From JBDHDH01 sp039591615 (GTDB lineage: Bacteria; Gemmatimonadota; Gemmatimonadetes; Gemmatimonadales; GWC2-71-9), in the NCBI GenBank assembly GCA_039591615.1, contig JBDHDH010000013.1, forward strand, positions 1 through 64,000: 64,000 bases of DNA. The letters run 5' to 3'. A program made the position numbers and the translations under genes. The notes beneath the pieces are model-generated. The model was given only the letters and a program-made list of their open reading frames with translations. It was not told where the DNA came from and did not search any database. Each line of letters starts with the position of its first letter. Within the stretch, counting starts at the first letter, position 1. This document shows, piece by piece, positions 52,039 through 62,300 of this stretch.

Positions 52039-54498
52039 ATGCAGCGATTCATTGCACTCACCGTGCTCGCCTTGCTCGTTGGCGGCACGTCGCTCCATGC
52101 GCAGCAGTCGGAACTCGCCGCGGTCTACCGCACGCCGGATCAAGTGCTGGTAGACATCGTCGACGCCACCCCAACTCCAGCGGCCCAACTCGGTCCCGGG
52201 AGCGATTGGCTCCTGCTGCTGGACGTGCCGAGCCTTCCGTCCATCGAGGAGTTGGCGGAACGCGAGCTCAGGCTCGCGGGCATGCGGTTCAAGCCGCAGA
52301 TCAACGGCCGGAGCCGGACGCGACACTACACGGGTCTCGCGCTGCTCCGTCTCCGAGATCGCATGGAGCGGTCAATCACCGGCTTGCCCGAGAAGGCGCG
52401 CTTGGAACACGTGGAGTGGTCTCCCGACGGAAGTCGCATCGCTTTTACGCACACCACTCCGGACGGAATCGAACTGTGGATGGCGGAGGTCGCTACGGGA
52501 GCGGCGCAGCGTCTGACCCCACCGGTCCTCAATCTCACGATGGGCAGCGGGCCCGAATGGCTTCCCGACAGCCGCAGCCTCCTCGCGACCCTCGTCCCCG
52601 ACGGCCGGGGTCCGGAGCCCGAAGCGCCGCGGAGACCGACCGGACCCGTGATTCAACAGAACGTCGGCAAGACCGCCCCTGCTCGCACCTATCAAGACCT
52701 GCTGAAAAACGCGCACGACGAACGGGTCTTCGAGCACTACGCTACCGCGCAACTGGCGCGAGTTAGCACCGACGGCACCATCGATCCGGTCGGCGAACCG
52801 GGTCTCGTCTGGCGCGCCGACCCGTCACCGGACGGGAGATTCCTGCTCGTGGAGACGCTGCACCGGCCGTTTTCCTACCTGGTCCCGGCGTATCGGTTCC
52901 CGCGCCGAATCGACGTGCTGGACGTCGAGGGCCGACACGTCTACAGCCTCGCCGACCTCCCGCTCCAGGAAGAGGTGCCCATCGCCTTCGGGAGCGTACC
53001 CACCGGACCGCGAAGCGTGGGGTGGAGGGCTGACGCACCTGCGACTCTGGTATGGACGGAAGCCCAGGACGGCGGGGATGCGGGCCGGGAGGCAGAGGTT
53101 CGAGACCGGGTCTTCGCGCTCCCGGCTCCTTTCACCGCTCAACCCTCACCGTTGGCGACGCTCGGCCTTCGCTATGCCGGCATTCAATGGGGCACGGACG
53201 GCATCGCCCTCGTGTACTCGCGGTGGCGGAAGACGAGGATGGTTCGAACCTGGGTGGTGAAACCGGGGGAACCGGACCGCGAACCGGAACTGCTCTTCGA
53301 CCGATCCTCGGAGGATCGTTACAACGACCCCGGCAGCCCCGACATGAAACGCAATACCGCCGGGCGCTGGGTCATGAACACCGGAAGCGACGGATCAACA
53401 CTCTACCTCATCGGGACCGGTGCCTCACCGCAAGGGAATCGCCCGTTCCTCGATGCGCTGAACATCAGAACAAAGGAGACGAAGCGCCTGTTTCGATCCG
53501 CCGCGCCATCCTTTGAGCGACCGATTCAGGTCCTCGACGATGCGGGCAGCCGCGTCCTGACACTGCGCGAGTCCGTCGAAGAGCCACCGAACTACTTCTT
53601 GCGGGACGTGCGACGCGATCGACTGCAACAGATCACCCAGTTCACCAATCCGACGCCCCAGCTCGCGGGGATGCACAAGGAGCTGATCGAGTATGAGCGG
53701 CGCGACGGAGTCAAGCTGAACGGCACGCTGTACTTGCCGCCGGGCTACGAGCCAGGGGATGGCGCACTCCCAATGCTCATGTGGGCATATCCCCGCGAGT
53801 TCAAGAGCGCTGACGCCGCGGGCCAGATCACCGACTCGCCGTACCGCTTCGACCGCCTCGGCGGCTGGTCCAGGGTCATCTGGCTCACCCAGGGTTATGC
53901 CGTGCTGGACGGCCCCACGATGCCGATCATCGGCGAAGCCGACGAAGAACCCAACGATACGTACGTCGAGCAGCTCGTGGCGAGCGCGGAAGCGGCGGTG
54001 GACGAAGTCGTGCGCCGTGGCGTCGCCGAGCGGGGCCGTATCGGCATCGGAGGGCACTCATACGGAGCCTTCATGACCGCCAACCTCCTGGCGCATTCCG
54101 ATCTGTTCGCCGCTGGTATCGCCCGCAGCGGCGCCTATAACCGTACGCTCACCCCGTTCGGCTTTCAGGCGGAAGAGCGGACCGTGTGGGAGGCGCCGGA
54201 GATCTACTTCGGCATGTCGCCGTTCATGCACGCCGAGAAAGTGAACGAGCCGATTCTCCTCATTCACGGCGAGGCCGACAACAACTCGGGCACATTCCCA
54301 ATGCAGAGCGAGCGATTCTACAAGGCGCTCAAGGGTCTCGGGAAGACAACCCGGCTGGTGATGCTCCCCCACGAGAGTCACGGTTATCGGGCACGGGAGT
54401 CCATCCTCCACATGTTGTGGGAGACGCAGGAATGGCTCGACAAGTACGTCAAGAAAGCTGAGCCTGTGACTGAAAGGGTGACGTCGGAAGAGAGGTGA
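52039..54498 (+). CDS. Secreted S9 family (prolyl oligopeptidase) serine peptidase
   Basis: An 819-residue protein. A signal peptide (about 1-22) is followed by a beta-propeller-like region (about 60-560) and an alpha/beta-hydrolase domain. The nucleophile is Ser674 in GGHSYGAFMTANLL. The acid is in LIHGEADNNSGTFP and the histidine in LPHESHGYRA. The organisation resembles glutamyl-endopeptidase-like S9 enzymes. It probably degrades peptides outside the cytoplasm. The ATG at 52039 has GAGGTG upstream. Immediately after the stop codon lies an 11-unit heptameric repeat array. Confidence 0.9.
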   Translation: MQRFIALTVLALLVGGTSLHAQQSELAAVYRTPDQVLVDIVDATPTPAAQLGPGSDWLLLLDVPSLPSIEELAERELRLAGMRFKPQINGRSRTRHYTGLALLRLRDRMERSITGLPEKARLEHVEWSPDGSRIAFTHTTPDGIELWMAEVATGAAQRLTPPVLNLTMGSGPEWLPDSRSLLATLVPDGRGPEPEAPRRPTGPVIQQNVGKTAPARTYQDLLKNAHDERVFEHYATAQLARVSTDGTIDPVGEPGLVWRADPSPDGRFLLVETLHRPFSYLVPAYRFPRRIDVLDVEGRHVYSLADLPLQEEVPIAFGSVPTGPRSVGWRADAPATLVWTEAQDGGDAGREAEVRDRVFALPAPFTAQPSPLATLGLRYAGIQWGTDGIALVYSRWRKTRMVRTWVVKPGEPDREPELLFDRSSEDRYNDPGSPDMKRNTAGRWVMNTGSDGSTLYLIGTGASPQGNRPFLDALNIRTKETKRLFRSAAPSFERPIQVLDDAGSRVLTLRESVEEPPNYFLRDVRRDRLQQITQFTNPTPQLAGMHKELIEYERRDGVKLNGTLYLPPGYEPGDGALPMLMWAYPREFKSADAAGQITDSPYRFDRLGGWSRVIWLTQGYAVLDGPTMPIIGEADEEPNDTYVEQLVASAEAAVDEVVRRGVAERGRIGIGGHSYGAFMTANLLAHSDLFAAGIARSGAYNRTLTPFGFQAEERTVWEAPEIYFGMSPFMHAEKVNEPILLIHGEADNNSGTFPMQSERFYKALKGLGKTTRLVMLPHESHGYRARESILHMLWETQEWLDKYVKKAEPVTERVTSEER

Positions 54499-54503
54499 GG
54501 GAA

Positions 54504-54580
54504 GGCAGAAGGCAGAGGGCAGAGGGCAGAGGGCAGAAGGCAGAGGGCAGAAGGCAGAGGGCAGAGGACAGAAGGCTGAG
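54504..54580. repeat. Heptameric tandem repeat (GGCAGAR), 11 units
   Basis: Eleven contiguous 7-bp units follow the consensus GGCAGAG/GGCAGAA. The last two are degenerate (GACAGAA, GGCTGAG). The array starts 5 bp after the stop codon of the S9 peptidase and ends about 105 bp before the next gene. It is the longest of the heptamer arrays in the window. Confidence 0.95.
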
Positions 54581-54684
54581 CGCTAGCCCCACGCGGCGCC
54601 CGAGCATGCGAGGAACAATCGCACAACGCTGTCGACAACTGGAATGAAGGGACGGTCCGCCTTGACGATCGGGATCGAGTAATC

Positions 54685-55887
54685 ATGAATACCCAGGCTC
54701 GAACGCTCGGGTCTTTCCGTTCATTTATACCGCTGGCTCTGGCGGCGGTGCTGCTGACCCCTTGTTGCGCGCCGGACCGACCCCCCACCGCGGCACCGGG
54801 AGAGCCTCTGCCTGGCTTGACCGAGGAGGAGTTGACGCGCTTCCGTCAGGGTGCCGTCCTGTTCGACCGAGTGTTCACCCCCGAGGAGGGGTTAGGGCCG
54901 CTGTTCAACGAGAATCAGTGCAGTGCTTGCCACACCGACCCCGCGAGTGGCGGGTCGGGCGGCGTACGAGTCGACAAGGCGACGCGGTTCGTGCCACCCG
55001 ACTCGTGTGACCTTCTGTCGGGATCAGGAGGTGAAAATGTCCGCAGACAAGCGACACCCCTCGTGAGAGCGCACGGGATCGAGCGAGAGCCTTTCCCGAG
55101 CGAGGCGACCGAGCGAGGGAGGTTCACCCCGCCGTTTCTCTTTGGCCTGGGTCTCGTCGAGGCCATTCCGGAACGGACGATCCTGGAGCGCGCGGATCCC
55201 GACGATTCGGATGGAGACGGCATCTCGGGACGCGCGGGTCGCACCCGCGACGGACGGTTGGGGCGTTTCGGTCGCAAGGCCGAAATCGCGACGCTGCCGG
55301 AATTCAACGATACGGCCCTGCGCCTGGAGATGGGGCTCACCACGCCGCTAACACCGATGGAGAGCGGCTTCAGCGGTGGGCCGCTTCCGTCGGGCACGGA
55401 CCCGGTCCCGGAACCAGAGGTCGATTCGACGACGACCGCGCGACTCGTGGATTTCGTGCGATTCTTGGCTCTGCCTGAGCGAGCTGACCGCGGCGCAGCG
55501 CACCGCGACTCGGTGCAGCGGGGAGAGCGTCTCTTCCAGTCGCTGGGATGCGCCGACTGCCATACCCCAGCGATGACGACGGGCCCCAGCGACGTCGAGG
55601 CCCTGAATCGCAAGACGGTCTACCTCTACTCGGATCTCTTGCTGCACGACATGGGGCCTGGCTTGGCCGACGTTTGCGGGATCGGTGCTACCCCGTCGGA
55701 GGTTCGCACGGAGATGCTGATGGGGCTGCGCTACCGCGACGTGTACCTCCACGACGGCCGCGCCTCGGCCGACTTACCGGCAGCGATCCGGCGCCACGCC
55801 GGGGAGGCGCAGGCGGCCGCCGATGCGTTTGCGGCGCTGAGTTTGAGAGCCCAACTGGACCTACTGGTCTTTCTGAGATCCCTGTGA
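54685..55887 (+). CDS. Di-haem c-type cytochrome, DUF1111 (thiol-oxidoreductase-like) lipoprotein
   Basis: A 400-residue exported protein with two CxxCH haem sites: Cys79-His83 (NQCSACHTDP) and Cys289-His293 (GCADCHTP). The N-terminus has a signal with a possible lipobox (LTPC, Cys27). Conserved segments RFTPPFLFGLGLVEAIP, ISGRAGRTRDGRLGRFG and LLLHDMGPGLAD are typical of the DUF1111 di-haem family. The reaction is not established; an electron-transfer or oxidoreductase role in the periplasm is likely. Its 3' end overlaps the convergent lipoprotein gene by 27 bp. Confidence 0.88.
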   Translation: MNTQARTLGSFRSFIPLALAAVLLTPCCAPDRPPTAAPGEPLPGLTEEELTRFRQGAVLFDRVFTPEEGLGPLFNENQCSACHTDPASGGSGGVRVDKATRFVPPDSCDLLSGSGGENVRRQATPLVRAHGIEREPFPSEATERGRFTPPFLFGLGLVEAIPERTILERADPDDSDGDGISGRAGRTRDGRLGRFGRKAEIATLPEFNDTALRLEMGLTTPLTPMESGFSGGPLPSGTDPVPEPEVDSTTTARLVDFVRFLALPERADRGAAHRDSVQRGERLFQSLGCADCHTPAMTTGPSDVEALNRKTVYLYSDLLLHDMGPGLADVCGIGATPSEVRTEMLMGLRYRDVYLHDGRASADLPAAIRRHAGEAQAAADAFAALSLRAQLDLLVFLRSL

Positions 55888-56355
55888 TCGCCGAGGCCGC
55901 GCCCCCGCTTCAACTGCAGGGGTTTGCATGACTGGTGATTGGGCGGTTGGCGAAGGGGAGACCTCCTGAAGCTCGAAGTTGGACGAGGTGGTAAGAACGG
56001 TGCTCTCGCCCGTGATCGTCACCTCGATGCGCCCTTCGTGCGAGCCAAGCCCGTACTGGGTGATCAGATCCTCGGCATCCCCCACAAGGAACTCGAACGG
56101 TCCGTCGTACAGTTGCCGAAGTGCCTGGCTTCCGTGCACGGTGTTGTCGATGAGGGCCGTTACCGTGAAGCTGCGCTCCGGAACCATGAGGAGGAAGAAG
56201 TTGAAGCTGACGACATCACCTGCCTGCGCCGGATTGGGAACGACCTGAAGGGTCCCCACCTCGAACGCCTTGTCGCCACCGATATTGCAGCCCGCCGCGA
56301 GCAGGATCGAGACCACGGCCACCAGGGTGCACAATCGCACAAATCGGGATATCAA
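55861..56355 (-). CDS. Small lipoprotein, 164 aa
   Basis: A 164-residue protein with a clear lipoprotein signal (LLAAGC, Cys23). The mature part is beta-rich (TLQVVPNPAQAGDVVSFNFF, then RSFTVTALIDNTVHG), resembling an Ig-like fold. The last roughly 30 residues are Pro/Ser/Arg-rich; this tail overlaps the 3' end of the convergent DUF1111 gene. The function is unknown. A second small lipoprotein gene lies just upstream on the same strand. Confidence 0.7.
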   Translation of the reverse strand: MISRFVRLCTLVAVVSILLAAGCNIGGDKAFEVGTLQVVPNPAQAGDVVSFNFFLLMVPERSFTVTALIDNTVHGSQALRQLYDGPFEFLVGDAEDLITQYGLGSHEGRIEVTITGESTVLTTSSNFELQEVSPSPTAQSPVMQTPAVEAGARPRRSQGSQKDQ

Positions 56356-56375
56356 TTTCCCCTCTCACATCGTCG

Positions 56376-56786
56376 CTACTGGGAACCTCGTCGAAAGAAC
56401 GCCGAGGATGCGATATTGGGCGGAATGCGGAGCTGGATCACGTCTCCCGCCTCCAGGAGCAGGTCATCGGAATAGAACAGTCCTTCGGCCGCAATGAAGC
56501 TGATCTCGAAGGCCAGCCGGCGGGGCTGCCACAGGATGGGTGCGAGGGGAGCTTTCGTCTTTCCGACAATCAACCCCAGGGAGTATCGGGCACCGCTGTC
56601 GTAGACGACATAGACTCGGGCATCGCTGTAGTGATCGTTGATCACTCGAACATAGACACTGTCGTTCACCATCGGCACGGCCGCGTGCTGGATTTCTACC
56701 TCTCGGCTGCCGCCGCAGGCAATAGCACAGGTAACCACGAGTGTCATCATCGTGGCGGGTACCCCGCGTCCAGGAGTTACTCGCAT
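56376..56786 (-). CDS. Small lipoprotein, 136 aa
   Basis: A 136-residue protein with a putative lipoprotein signal ending at AIACGGS (Cys at about residue 24). The mature part is beta-rich (VNDSVYVRVINDHYSDARVY, then ARYSLGLIVGKTKAPL) and ends FFRRGSQ. It lies 20 bp upstream of the other small lipoprotein gene and 109 bp downstream of the plug-domain protein gene, all on the minus strand. No family is recognised with confidence. Confidence 0.7.
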   Translation of the reverse strand: MRVTPGRGVPATMMTLVVTCAIACGGSREVEIQHAAVPMVNDSVYVRVINDHYSDARVYVVYDSGARYSLGLIVGKTKAPLAPILWQPRRLAFEISFIAAEGLFYSDDLLLEAGDVIQLRIPPNIASSAFFRRGSQ

Positions 56787-56895
56787 GAGTTGGGTCGGGC
56801 TCTCTCATTTCAGTCCTCTCGGACTACTCCACCCACGGAGCCACGATTTGTCTTGTTCACGGGAGCGCACGCCCCAGCGTCGAGCCGAGGAAGTC

Positions 56896-57768
56896 TTACT
56901 GCGAGGACTGCCACCCCCGTCGGGTCCATACCACGATCGCGCCGCACTGTGTCTCGGTGCTCATGCCACCGAAGCGCGCGGGCACTTCCGAGCCTCGCCG
57001 GTATACCTCGACCGCCTCGACATCCTCCGGCATCACGACGTCATCGAGCGCAATCTCGCGTCGCGTCGTCGGATCCCTTCCCGCCGCCTCGGAGCCGCGC
57101 TCCGGGTAACCCTGCACGTCCAATCCGTGCGGGCGCGCGTCGCCGCGGATCACCACGAGCCCATCGACGAACACACGCGGGTGGCATGGACCACCGCGCT
57201 GCTGAAGGGAGCCCCCGAACGAAATACCCGAGCGGTTCAGACCACTACTCGACGGTGCCGCGCGCGCCCCGGGGACGGTGAGTAGCAAATCGGTCATGCG
57301 TTCCGGCGACCGCCGTTCGATCTGCGGGCGCGTGATGAAGTGGCCGTAATCCACTTTCTGGCGCTCGTAGAACCCCACGCGCTGGAGGTAGGCTTGCTGG
57401 ACGGCGGCCGGGGCCACCACCACGACGGGATCGAGCGGCACGGGAGTGGCCTGCAGATGGAAGGCGCTATCCCAGACCTCGTCGGCGGAGAGCTCGATGG
57501 GACCGTCGACCCACGCCCGGTACCCGAGGCGTCTCGCCTCGACGAGGTACATGCCAGGATTCGGTGCGTTGAGCTCATAGTGCCCGTCGGCGTCCGTCAC
57601 GAAGGTCCGCAGACGCCCGCCCGTGCTGTCCATAAGCGTGATGACGCCGCCCTCGATCGGCTCGTCGGTGTCGAGGTCGAGGAGGCGACCGCGCAGCACT
57701 TGGGACTCGGCAGGTTGTACTGGCCCGAGCAGGAGCACGGCTCCGATGACAATGGGCCAGACACGCAC
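56896..57768 (-). CDS. Secreted carboxypeptidase-regulatory-like plus TonB plug domain protein, no barrel
   Basis: A 290-residue protein with a signal peptide ending at ESQ (about residue 23). A carboxypeptidase-D regulatory-like beta-sandwich follows (residues about 25-108: LRGRLLDLDTDEPIEGGVI, then DADGHYELNAPNPGMYLVEA). The TonB-receptor plug-like region spans about 115-285 (LLTVPGARAAPSSSGLNRSG, then HPRVFVDGLVV and DDVVMPEDVEAVEVYRRGSE). The 22-strand barrel of a real receptor is absent and the protein ends shortly after the plug. It may be a complete plug-only surface or periplasmic protein. A terminator hairpin separates it from susD. Confidence 0.75.
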   Translation of the reverse strand: MRVWPIVIGAVLLLGPVQPAESQVLRGRLLDLDTDEPIEGGVITLMDSTGGRLRTFVTDADGHYELNAPNPGMYLVEARRLGYRAWVDGPIELSADEVWDSAFHLQATPVPLDPVVVVAPAAVQQAYLQRVGFYERQKVDYGHFITRPQIERRSPERMTDLLLTVPGARAAPSSSGLNRSGISFGGSLQQRGGPCHPRVFVDGLVVIRGDARPHGLDVQGYPERGSEAAGRDPTTRREIALDDVVMPEDVEAVEVYRRGSEVPARFGGMSTETQCGAIVVWTRRGWQSSQ

Positions 57769-57883
57769 CGTTCACCTCCTACTGTGAGGCGGTGGTCCAC
57801 CTCATCCCTGCACCCGCAAGATATAATGCCCCGTCGGCATCGGATTGATCCAGGGCCACGGGCTCGACCTTCTGAAGAATACA

Positions 57884-57915
57884 GCAGTGGGAGGTGCGCA
57901 AGCACCTCCCACTGC
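57884..57915 (-). terminator. Strong hairpin terminator after the susCD pair
   Basis: GCAGTGGGAGGTGC and its exact complement form a perfect 14-bp stem closed by a 4-base loop (GCAA on plus, TTGC on minus). It lies 36 bp past the susD stop codon in the direction of transcription. A modest T-rich stretch (TGTATTCTTC) follows on the minus strand. Confidence 0.75.
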
Positions 57916-57950
57916 CTCACCTGCCCGATACTCCGTCCCAATACTCCCTA

Positions 57951-59351
57951 CTAGATACCCGGCGGCGTGAACGGATCGGCCGGCCTCTCGAGGTTGGGGT
58001 TGCCTTCATACTCTTCGATCGGCAACGGGAAGCACGTCCATGGGCCATAAACAGCCGGCGGGCGTTCGGGATTCGGGTGCGCGCCCGTGGGGAAGAAATC
58101 CCCCACGCCCTGCCGCGCCCAGCGCCGCAGGTCCCCGAGCCGCATCCCACCCATGTAGTGGTCACGCGCGCGCTGGCGCCGCAACTCGGTAAACAGGTCA
58201 GCGCCGGCGAAACTTGCCGGAGCCTCGTTGCCCACGGCACGCCGGGCATTCACGAAGGCCAGGATCGGTCCTTCAGCGGCCCCACTCCGATACATCGCCT
58301 CGTACATGTGGTGCTGCGCCTCGACGTCGTCGGCAAGCATGACATCTGTTGCCTGCTCGAACAGGATGACGTCAGTTCCTTCCACCGCACCACCCGCGAT
58401 GGTCGCTCCGCTGTAGCCGCTGTACCGACGCCCCTGGAAGGGCTTGTACAGCTTGGTGGACCCGTCATGGCCCGTGCTGAAGTCGGACATGTGCTGAATC
58501 CGCGGGTCGGTCTGCCCGGCCACAAGCCCGTTATCCCCGTACGTGCCGTTCAGGAACGCCGGGTGCACCCCAATGGTGTGGTTCGAACCCGTGACCTCGT
58601 TGAACAGGTTGTTGTACAGATCCGTGTCCGCGTCGGAGTACTCCACCCAGTACACGAACCCGGCAGGTACGGCCTGCGCAAATGAGATTGCCTGGCCCCA
58701 ATCCTCCAGACTCAAGTGCGCCCGTGCCATTCCGACACGCGCCAGGTTGGCGATGTCGGTCTCGCCGGCGGCCGTCCCGACGTCTATCGCCCGCTGGAAA
58801 TGCGGGATCGCCATCTGGAACACGTCGTTGGGGCTCCTCAGGTCCCCCGACAGGTTGTCCGGCGTGCTGAACACGGCATTACAGAAGTGCTCCCCAATGA
58901 ACACGAAGCCATATCCCGTCAGCGCGGACGCGAGGGCCACCCGGTCGTCTGATGCCGGGTCCGACGCCATGGATTCCAGCTGGTCCAATACCTGTTCCCC
59001 GAGGCGAACGATCTCGGACTGGTTCGACCAGATAAGGTCCACTGAACCTTCATTGTACTCCACGATGCGCTGGTTCTCCCGCTGCCAGTCTTCCCAGTTG
59101 AGGCCGGTGACCTCCTCGTCGGTCATGAATGTGCCACCCTGCACCACCCCCTCTTCGTCCCCAGCCATGTTCTCGGCGAAGCGGGCGATCAGACCCGCCA
59201 ACTGCGCATCGAGCAGTGCCTCGTTGTCGAGATCGCCGACCGGGATCTCCTCTGGGTTGCTCACGTCCAGAATTTCATTGCAGGCGGAGAGCGGCAGCAA
59301 CAGCAACGCTGCGGCGAGTATCCCCGCCCACTTTGCGAGTCTCGTACGCAT
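57951..59351 (-). CDS. susD: SusD/RagB-family outer-membrane lipoprotein
   Basis: A 466-residue lipoprotein with signal and lipobox LSAC (Cys24). The rest is helical with TPR-like parts, as in SusD proteins (VSNPEEIPVGDLDNEALLDA, and near the end FTELRRQRARDHYMGGMRLG followed by DLRRW). The C-terminal PLPIEEYEGNPNL segment is also typical. SusD lids cover the extracellular face of the SusC channel and bind the nutrient. The gene follows susC by 14 bp. The ligand is unknown; no glycosidase or peptidase locus is adjacent to define it. Confidence 0.92.
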   Translation of the reverse strand: MRTRLAKWAGILAAALLLLPLSACNEILDVSNPEEIPVGDLDNEALLDAQLAGLIARFAENMAGDEEGVVQGGTFMTDEEVTGLNWEDWQRENQRIVEYNEGSVDLIWSNQSEIVRLGEQVLDQLESMASDPASDDRVALASALTGYGFVFIGEHFCNAVFSTPDNLSGDLRSPNDVFQMAIPHFQRAIDVGTAAGETDIANLARVGMARAHLSLEDWGQAISFAQAVPAGFVYWVEYSDADTDLYNNLFNEVTGSNHTIGVHPAFLNGTYGDNGLVAGQTDPRIQHMSDFSTGHDGSTKLYKPFQGRRYSGYSGATIAGGAVEGTDVILFEQATDVMLADDVEAQHHMYEAMYRSGAAEGPILAFVNARRAVGNEAPASFAGADLFTELRRQRARDHYMGGMRLGDLRRWARQGVGDFFPTGAHPNPERPPAVYGPWTCFPLPIEEYEGNPNLERPADPFTPPGI

Positions 59352-59365
59352 GATGCCCCCTCCTC

Positions 59366-62300
59366 CTAGAAGTTCACGCTGATGGACGCCGAGATCCGAC
59401 GTGGCGGCGGCACCGACGCGTAATCCAAGGTCTCGAAGTTACTGTTCCTCCCGGATTCACCACCTCCTCTGGGTGCCCACAGCACCTCCGGATCGCCGGG
59501 CCCATCGTACTTCGTGGCGGTCCAGAGGTTGCGCGCCGCCAGGTTGATGGTCCACCTGCCTGCGCCGAACGGCCCGCCCCAACTCGCGGGAAGCGTGTAG
59601 CTGAGCGCCACCTCGCGGAGCTTCAGGAAGTCCGCCTGCTGGATGTACTCCACCGTCTGCCGGCTCTCCCAGTATGCGTCTGACGTGTCTGACCTCAGAG
59701 GATCGTTCCGCATCCACGTGTTCTCTTCGGAGCGGTTGTTGATCGAGCAGATCGCGCACAACTGGTAGTGGCCACCCTTGTAGTCCAGGTGCGCGAACAC
59801 CCTGAGGTTGCCAAACAGCGTGAACGTGCTCGCGAGTCCCAGTTCCCGCGTCGGCGTCGGCGGCCCGACATACGCCTCCTCACAGCTGCCGCCGCGCCCG
59901 TCGGGGTCCTCGCTGTCGGGCCAGACGCACGTGTCCGTCAGATCGATGGGGAAGATGATGTTGCCGCTGGCGTCCCGGCGAGCATCCACGCTCCAGAATC
60001 CTCCGAGTGGATACCCCTCGCGGTGCCGCTGCGAGTTGGTGAAGGCTCCGAACTGCACCTCGTCCCGCGTTCCTCCGAACGACTCGAGCTCGTTCTTGTT
60101 TGTGGCGAACGTGAGCGTCATGTCCCAGGACAAGTTCGGACTGCGCACCGGGCTGATCGTAGCCAACATCTCGAAGCCCACGTTCTGCACCGTACCGATG
60201 TTCACGAGGTGTGTCCCGTTGAAGCCGGTCGACGGTGCGTCCGGGATGCTCATCAGCGCATCATTGGTGCGCTGATTGTAGTACGTCGCCTCGAGGCCGA
60301 GCAAACCGCCGAACAGCGACGCGTCGAACCCCGCCTCCCATTCCGAACCGGTCTCGGCCTTGAGATCGGGGTTTCCGAACTCGGACGTGACCAGCCCACC
60401 CGAGGCGTCTCCGTCAACCGTTGCCTTCTCCTGCTGGTAGGTCCGGTCGGCCGTGAACGGCGCGGGCGCGTTTCCTGCCTGCCCCCAGGCAAAGCGGAGT
60501 TTCAGGTCGTTCACGAACCCCAGGTTGAAGAAGTCCTCTTCAGAGATGATGTAGGAGAGGGAGAACTTGGGATAGGCGACCAACGAGAAGTCCGAGCCGA
60601 AGGCTGAATTGTCGTCGATGCGCAGGGCAACGGTCCCGTACAGTTTGTCCCGCCAGCCGATCTGCTCCTGCACGAAGAACCCGAGGGATGTCTGCTCCTC
60701 GAAGCCCTCGCTAGCCTCTGTGGTCGAGGCTGAACCGACGAGGTTGATGTTGCTGGCCACGAGGCCAGTCCCCGTCGTCGTAAAGCGTCGGTACTGTCGG
60801 GAGTTCAGCTGCATGCCGCCCGAGAAGCGCGACGTGAGCGCGGGGGACAGGCGGAACCGGATCGATCCGCTGTAGTCTGCCGTCCACGTGTGAGTGAGCG
60901 GCAGGCGCTGGGTGATCTGCCCCCCGCACTCCGGCTCGCCCCACCAGCAGAGCGAATCGACCCGGTAGAACTCCGTCTCCCTCACGTCGTACTTGTCCAG
61001 CCCCACGACAAACCGGTTCTCGAACCACGGCCACGGATTGAAATTCGCCGTCAGGCCGAGCGTCGTGCGCTCCTCCCGCATCTGGTAGTCATAGGAATTG
61101 GATTTGTCGGGACTCGCGCCGCGGAACCCAGGGGTCTCGTCGGAGTCGTCCCGAACCCGGGCGCGGGCCTCACCACGATAGGCATTGCGGAGCAGGCCAC
61201 TCGAGGCGTTGTCGCTCAAGGGCAACGCCGCGTGGTATCGGGTGTAACCCATGTTGAGCCCCAGACTCAATGTCCCGGTAGGCGTCCACTCGAAGTTGGC
61301 CCGCCCACCCGTGCGGTCTTGGAAATTGTTGAAGAAGACGCCCTCTTCGTCCATCCGGTTGAACGACATGTAGTAGTTGAACAGTTGCCCGCCGCCGCGC
61401 GCGGACAACTTGACGTCGTACCCGTTGGCTTCCCGCAGTGCCCGCGGATGCCGCTGGAGGGGGTTGTCCGAGAGGACGAAGGAGCCGCCCCACGCGTCGT
61501 CGCGCAGAATGTCCTGCTCGGGGATCCCGGTCACGGGTCCGTCGGGTCCCTCCCAGACGACCGAGCTGGGGTCGACACAACCGGGGTAGGAGGAGGACGT
61601 CTGGCGGCTGGGCGTGCATTCCTTGTACGTGGTCGGGGTCTCCTTGACCCACTCCGACTGCGTCAGCTCGAAGCTGGCCGACCACTGCACGCGATCCGCT
61701 CCGCGCGTTCCCTTCTTCGTGATGATCTGGATCACGCCACCGGCGGCATCGGCGCCGTAGAGCGTGGACGCCGCGGGACCCTTGATGACCTCGATCCGCT
61801 CGATGTCCGCCGGGTCGATGAACTCGAGCGGACTGCGGAACTGGACGGTGGCGTTGGAGAGGTTGTCGTTCAGTGGTGGACGGGGGTTCCCGTCGAACCG
61901 GATCCCGTCAATGTAGTAAACCGGGGCATACGACGCGTTGAGCGAACCCGCCCCTCTGATTTGCACGTTGGAGCTCGTACCCGTGAGCCCGGACCGCTTG
62001 TACATCGTGAGGCCCGGGGAACGGGCGTTCAGCAGCTCCTGGATGTTGGCGATGGGCGAGACTTCTGTGAGATCGGTGACATCGATGCTCGTCACCGCGT
62101 TCCCGATCTCGCGCCTTTCGGTGCGGCCGGCGGTGCCGGTGACGACGAGCGCATCGAGCTGGATCGCCGCCTGAGTGGCTGCGACGTCGAGGACCGTCTC
62201 TTGCCCGACCGTGACCGTGACGGGCTGCTCCATCCGCGAGTAGCCGATGAGCGTGAACTGGAGAGAGTACTGGCCGGCAGGAACCCCGCGCATCACGTAG

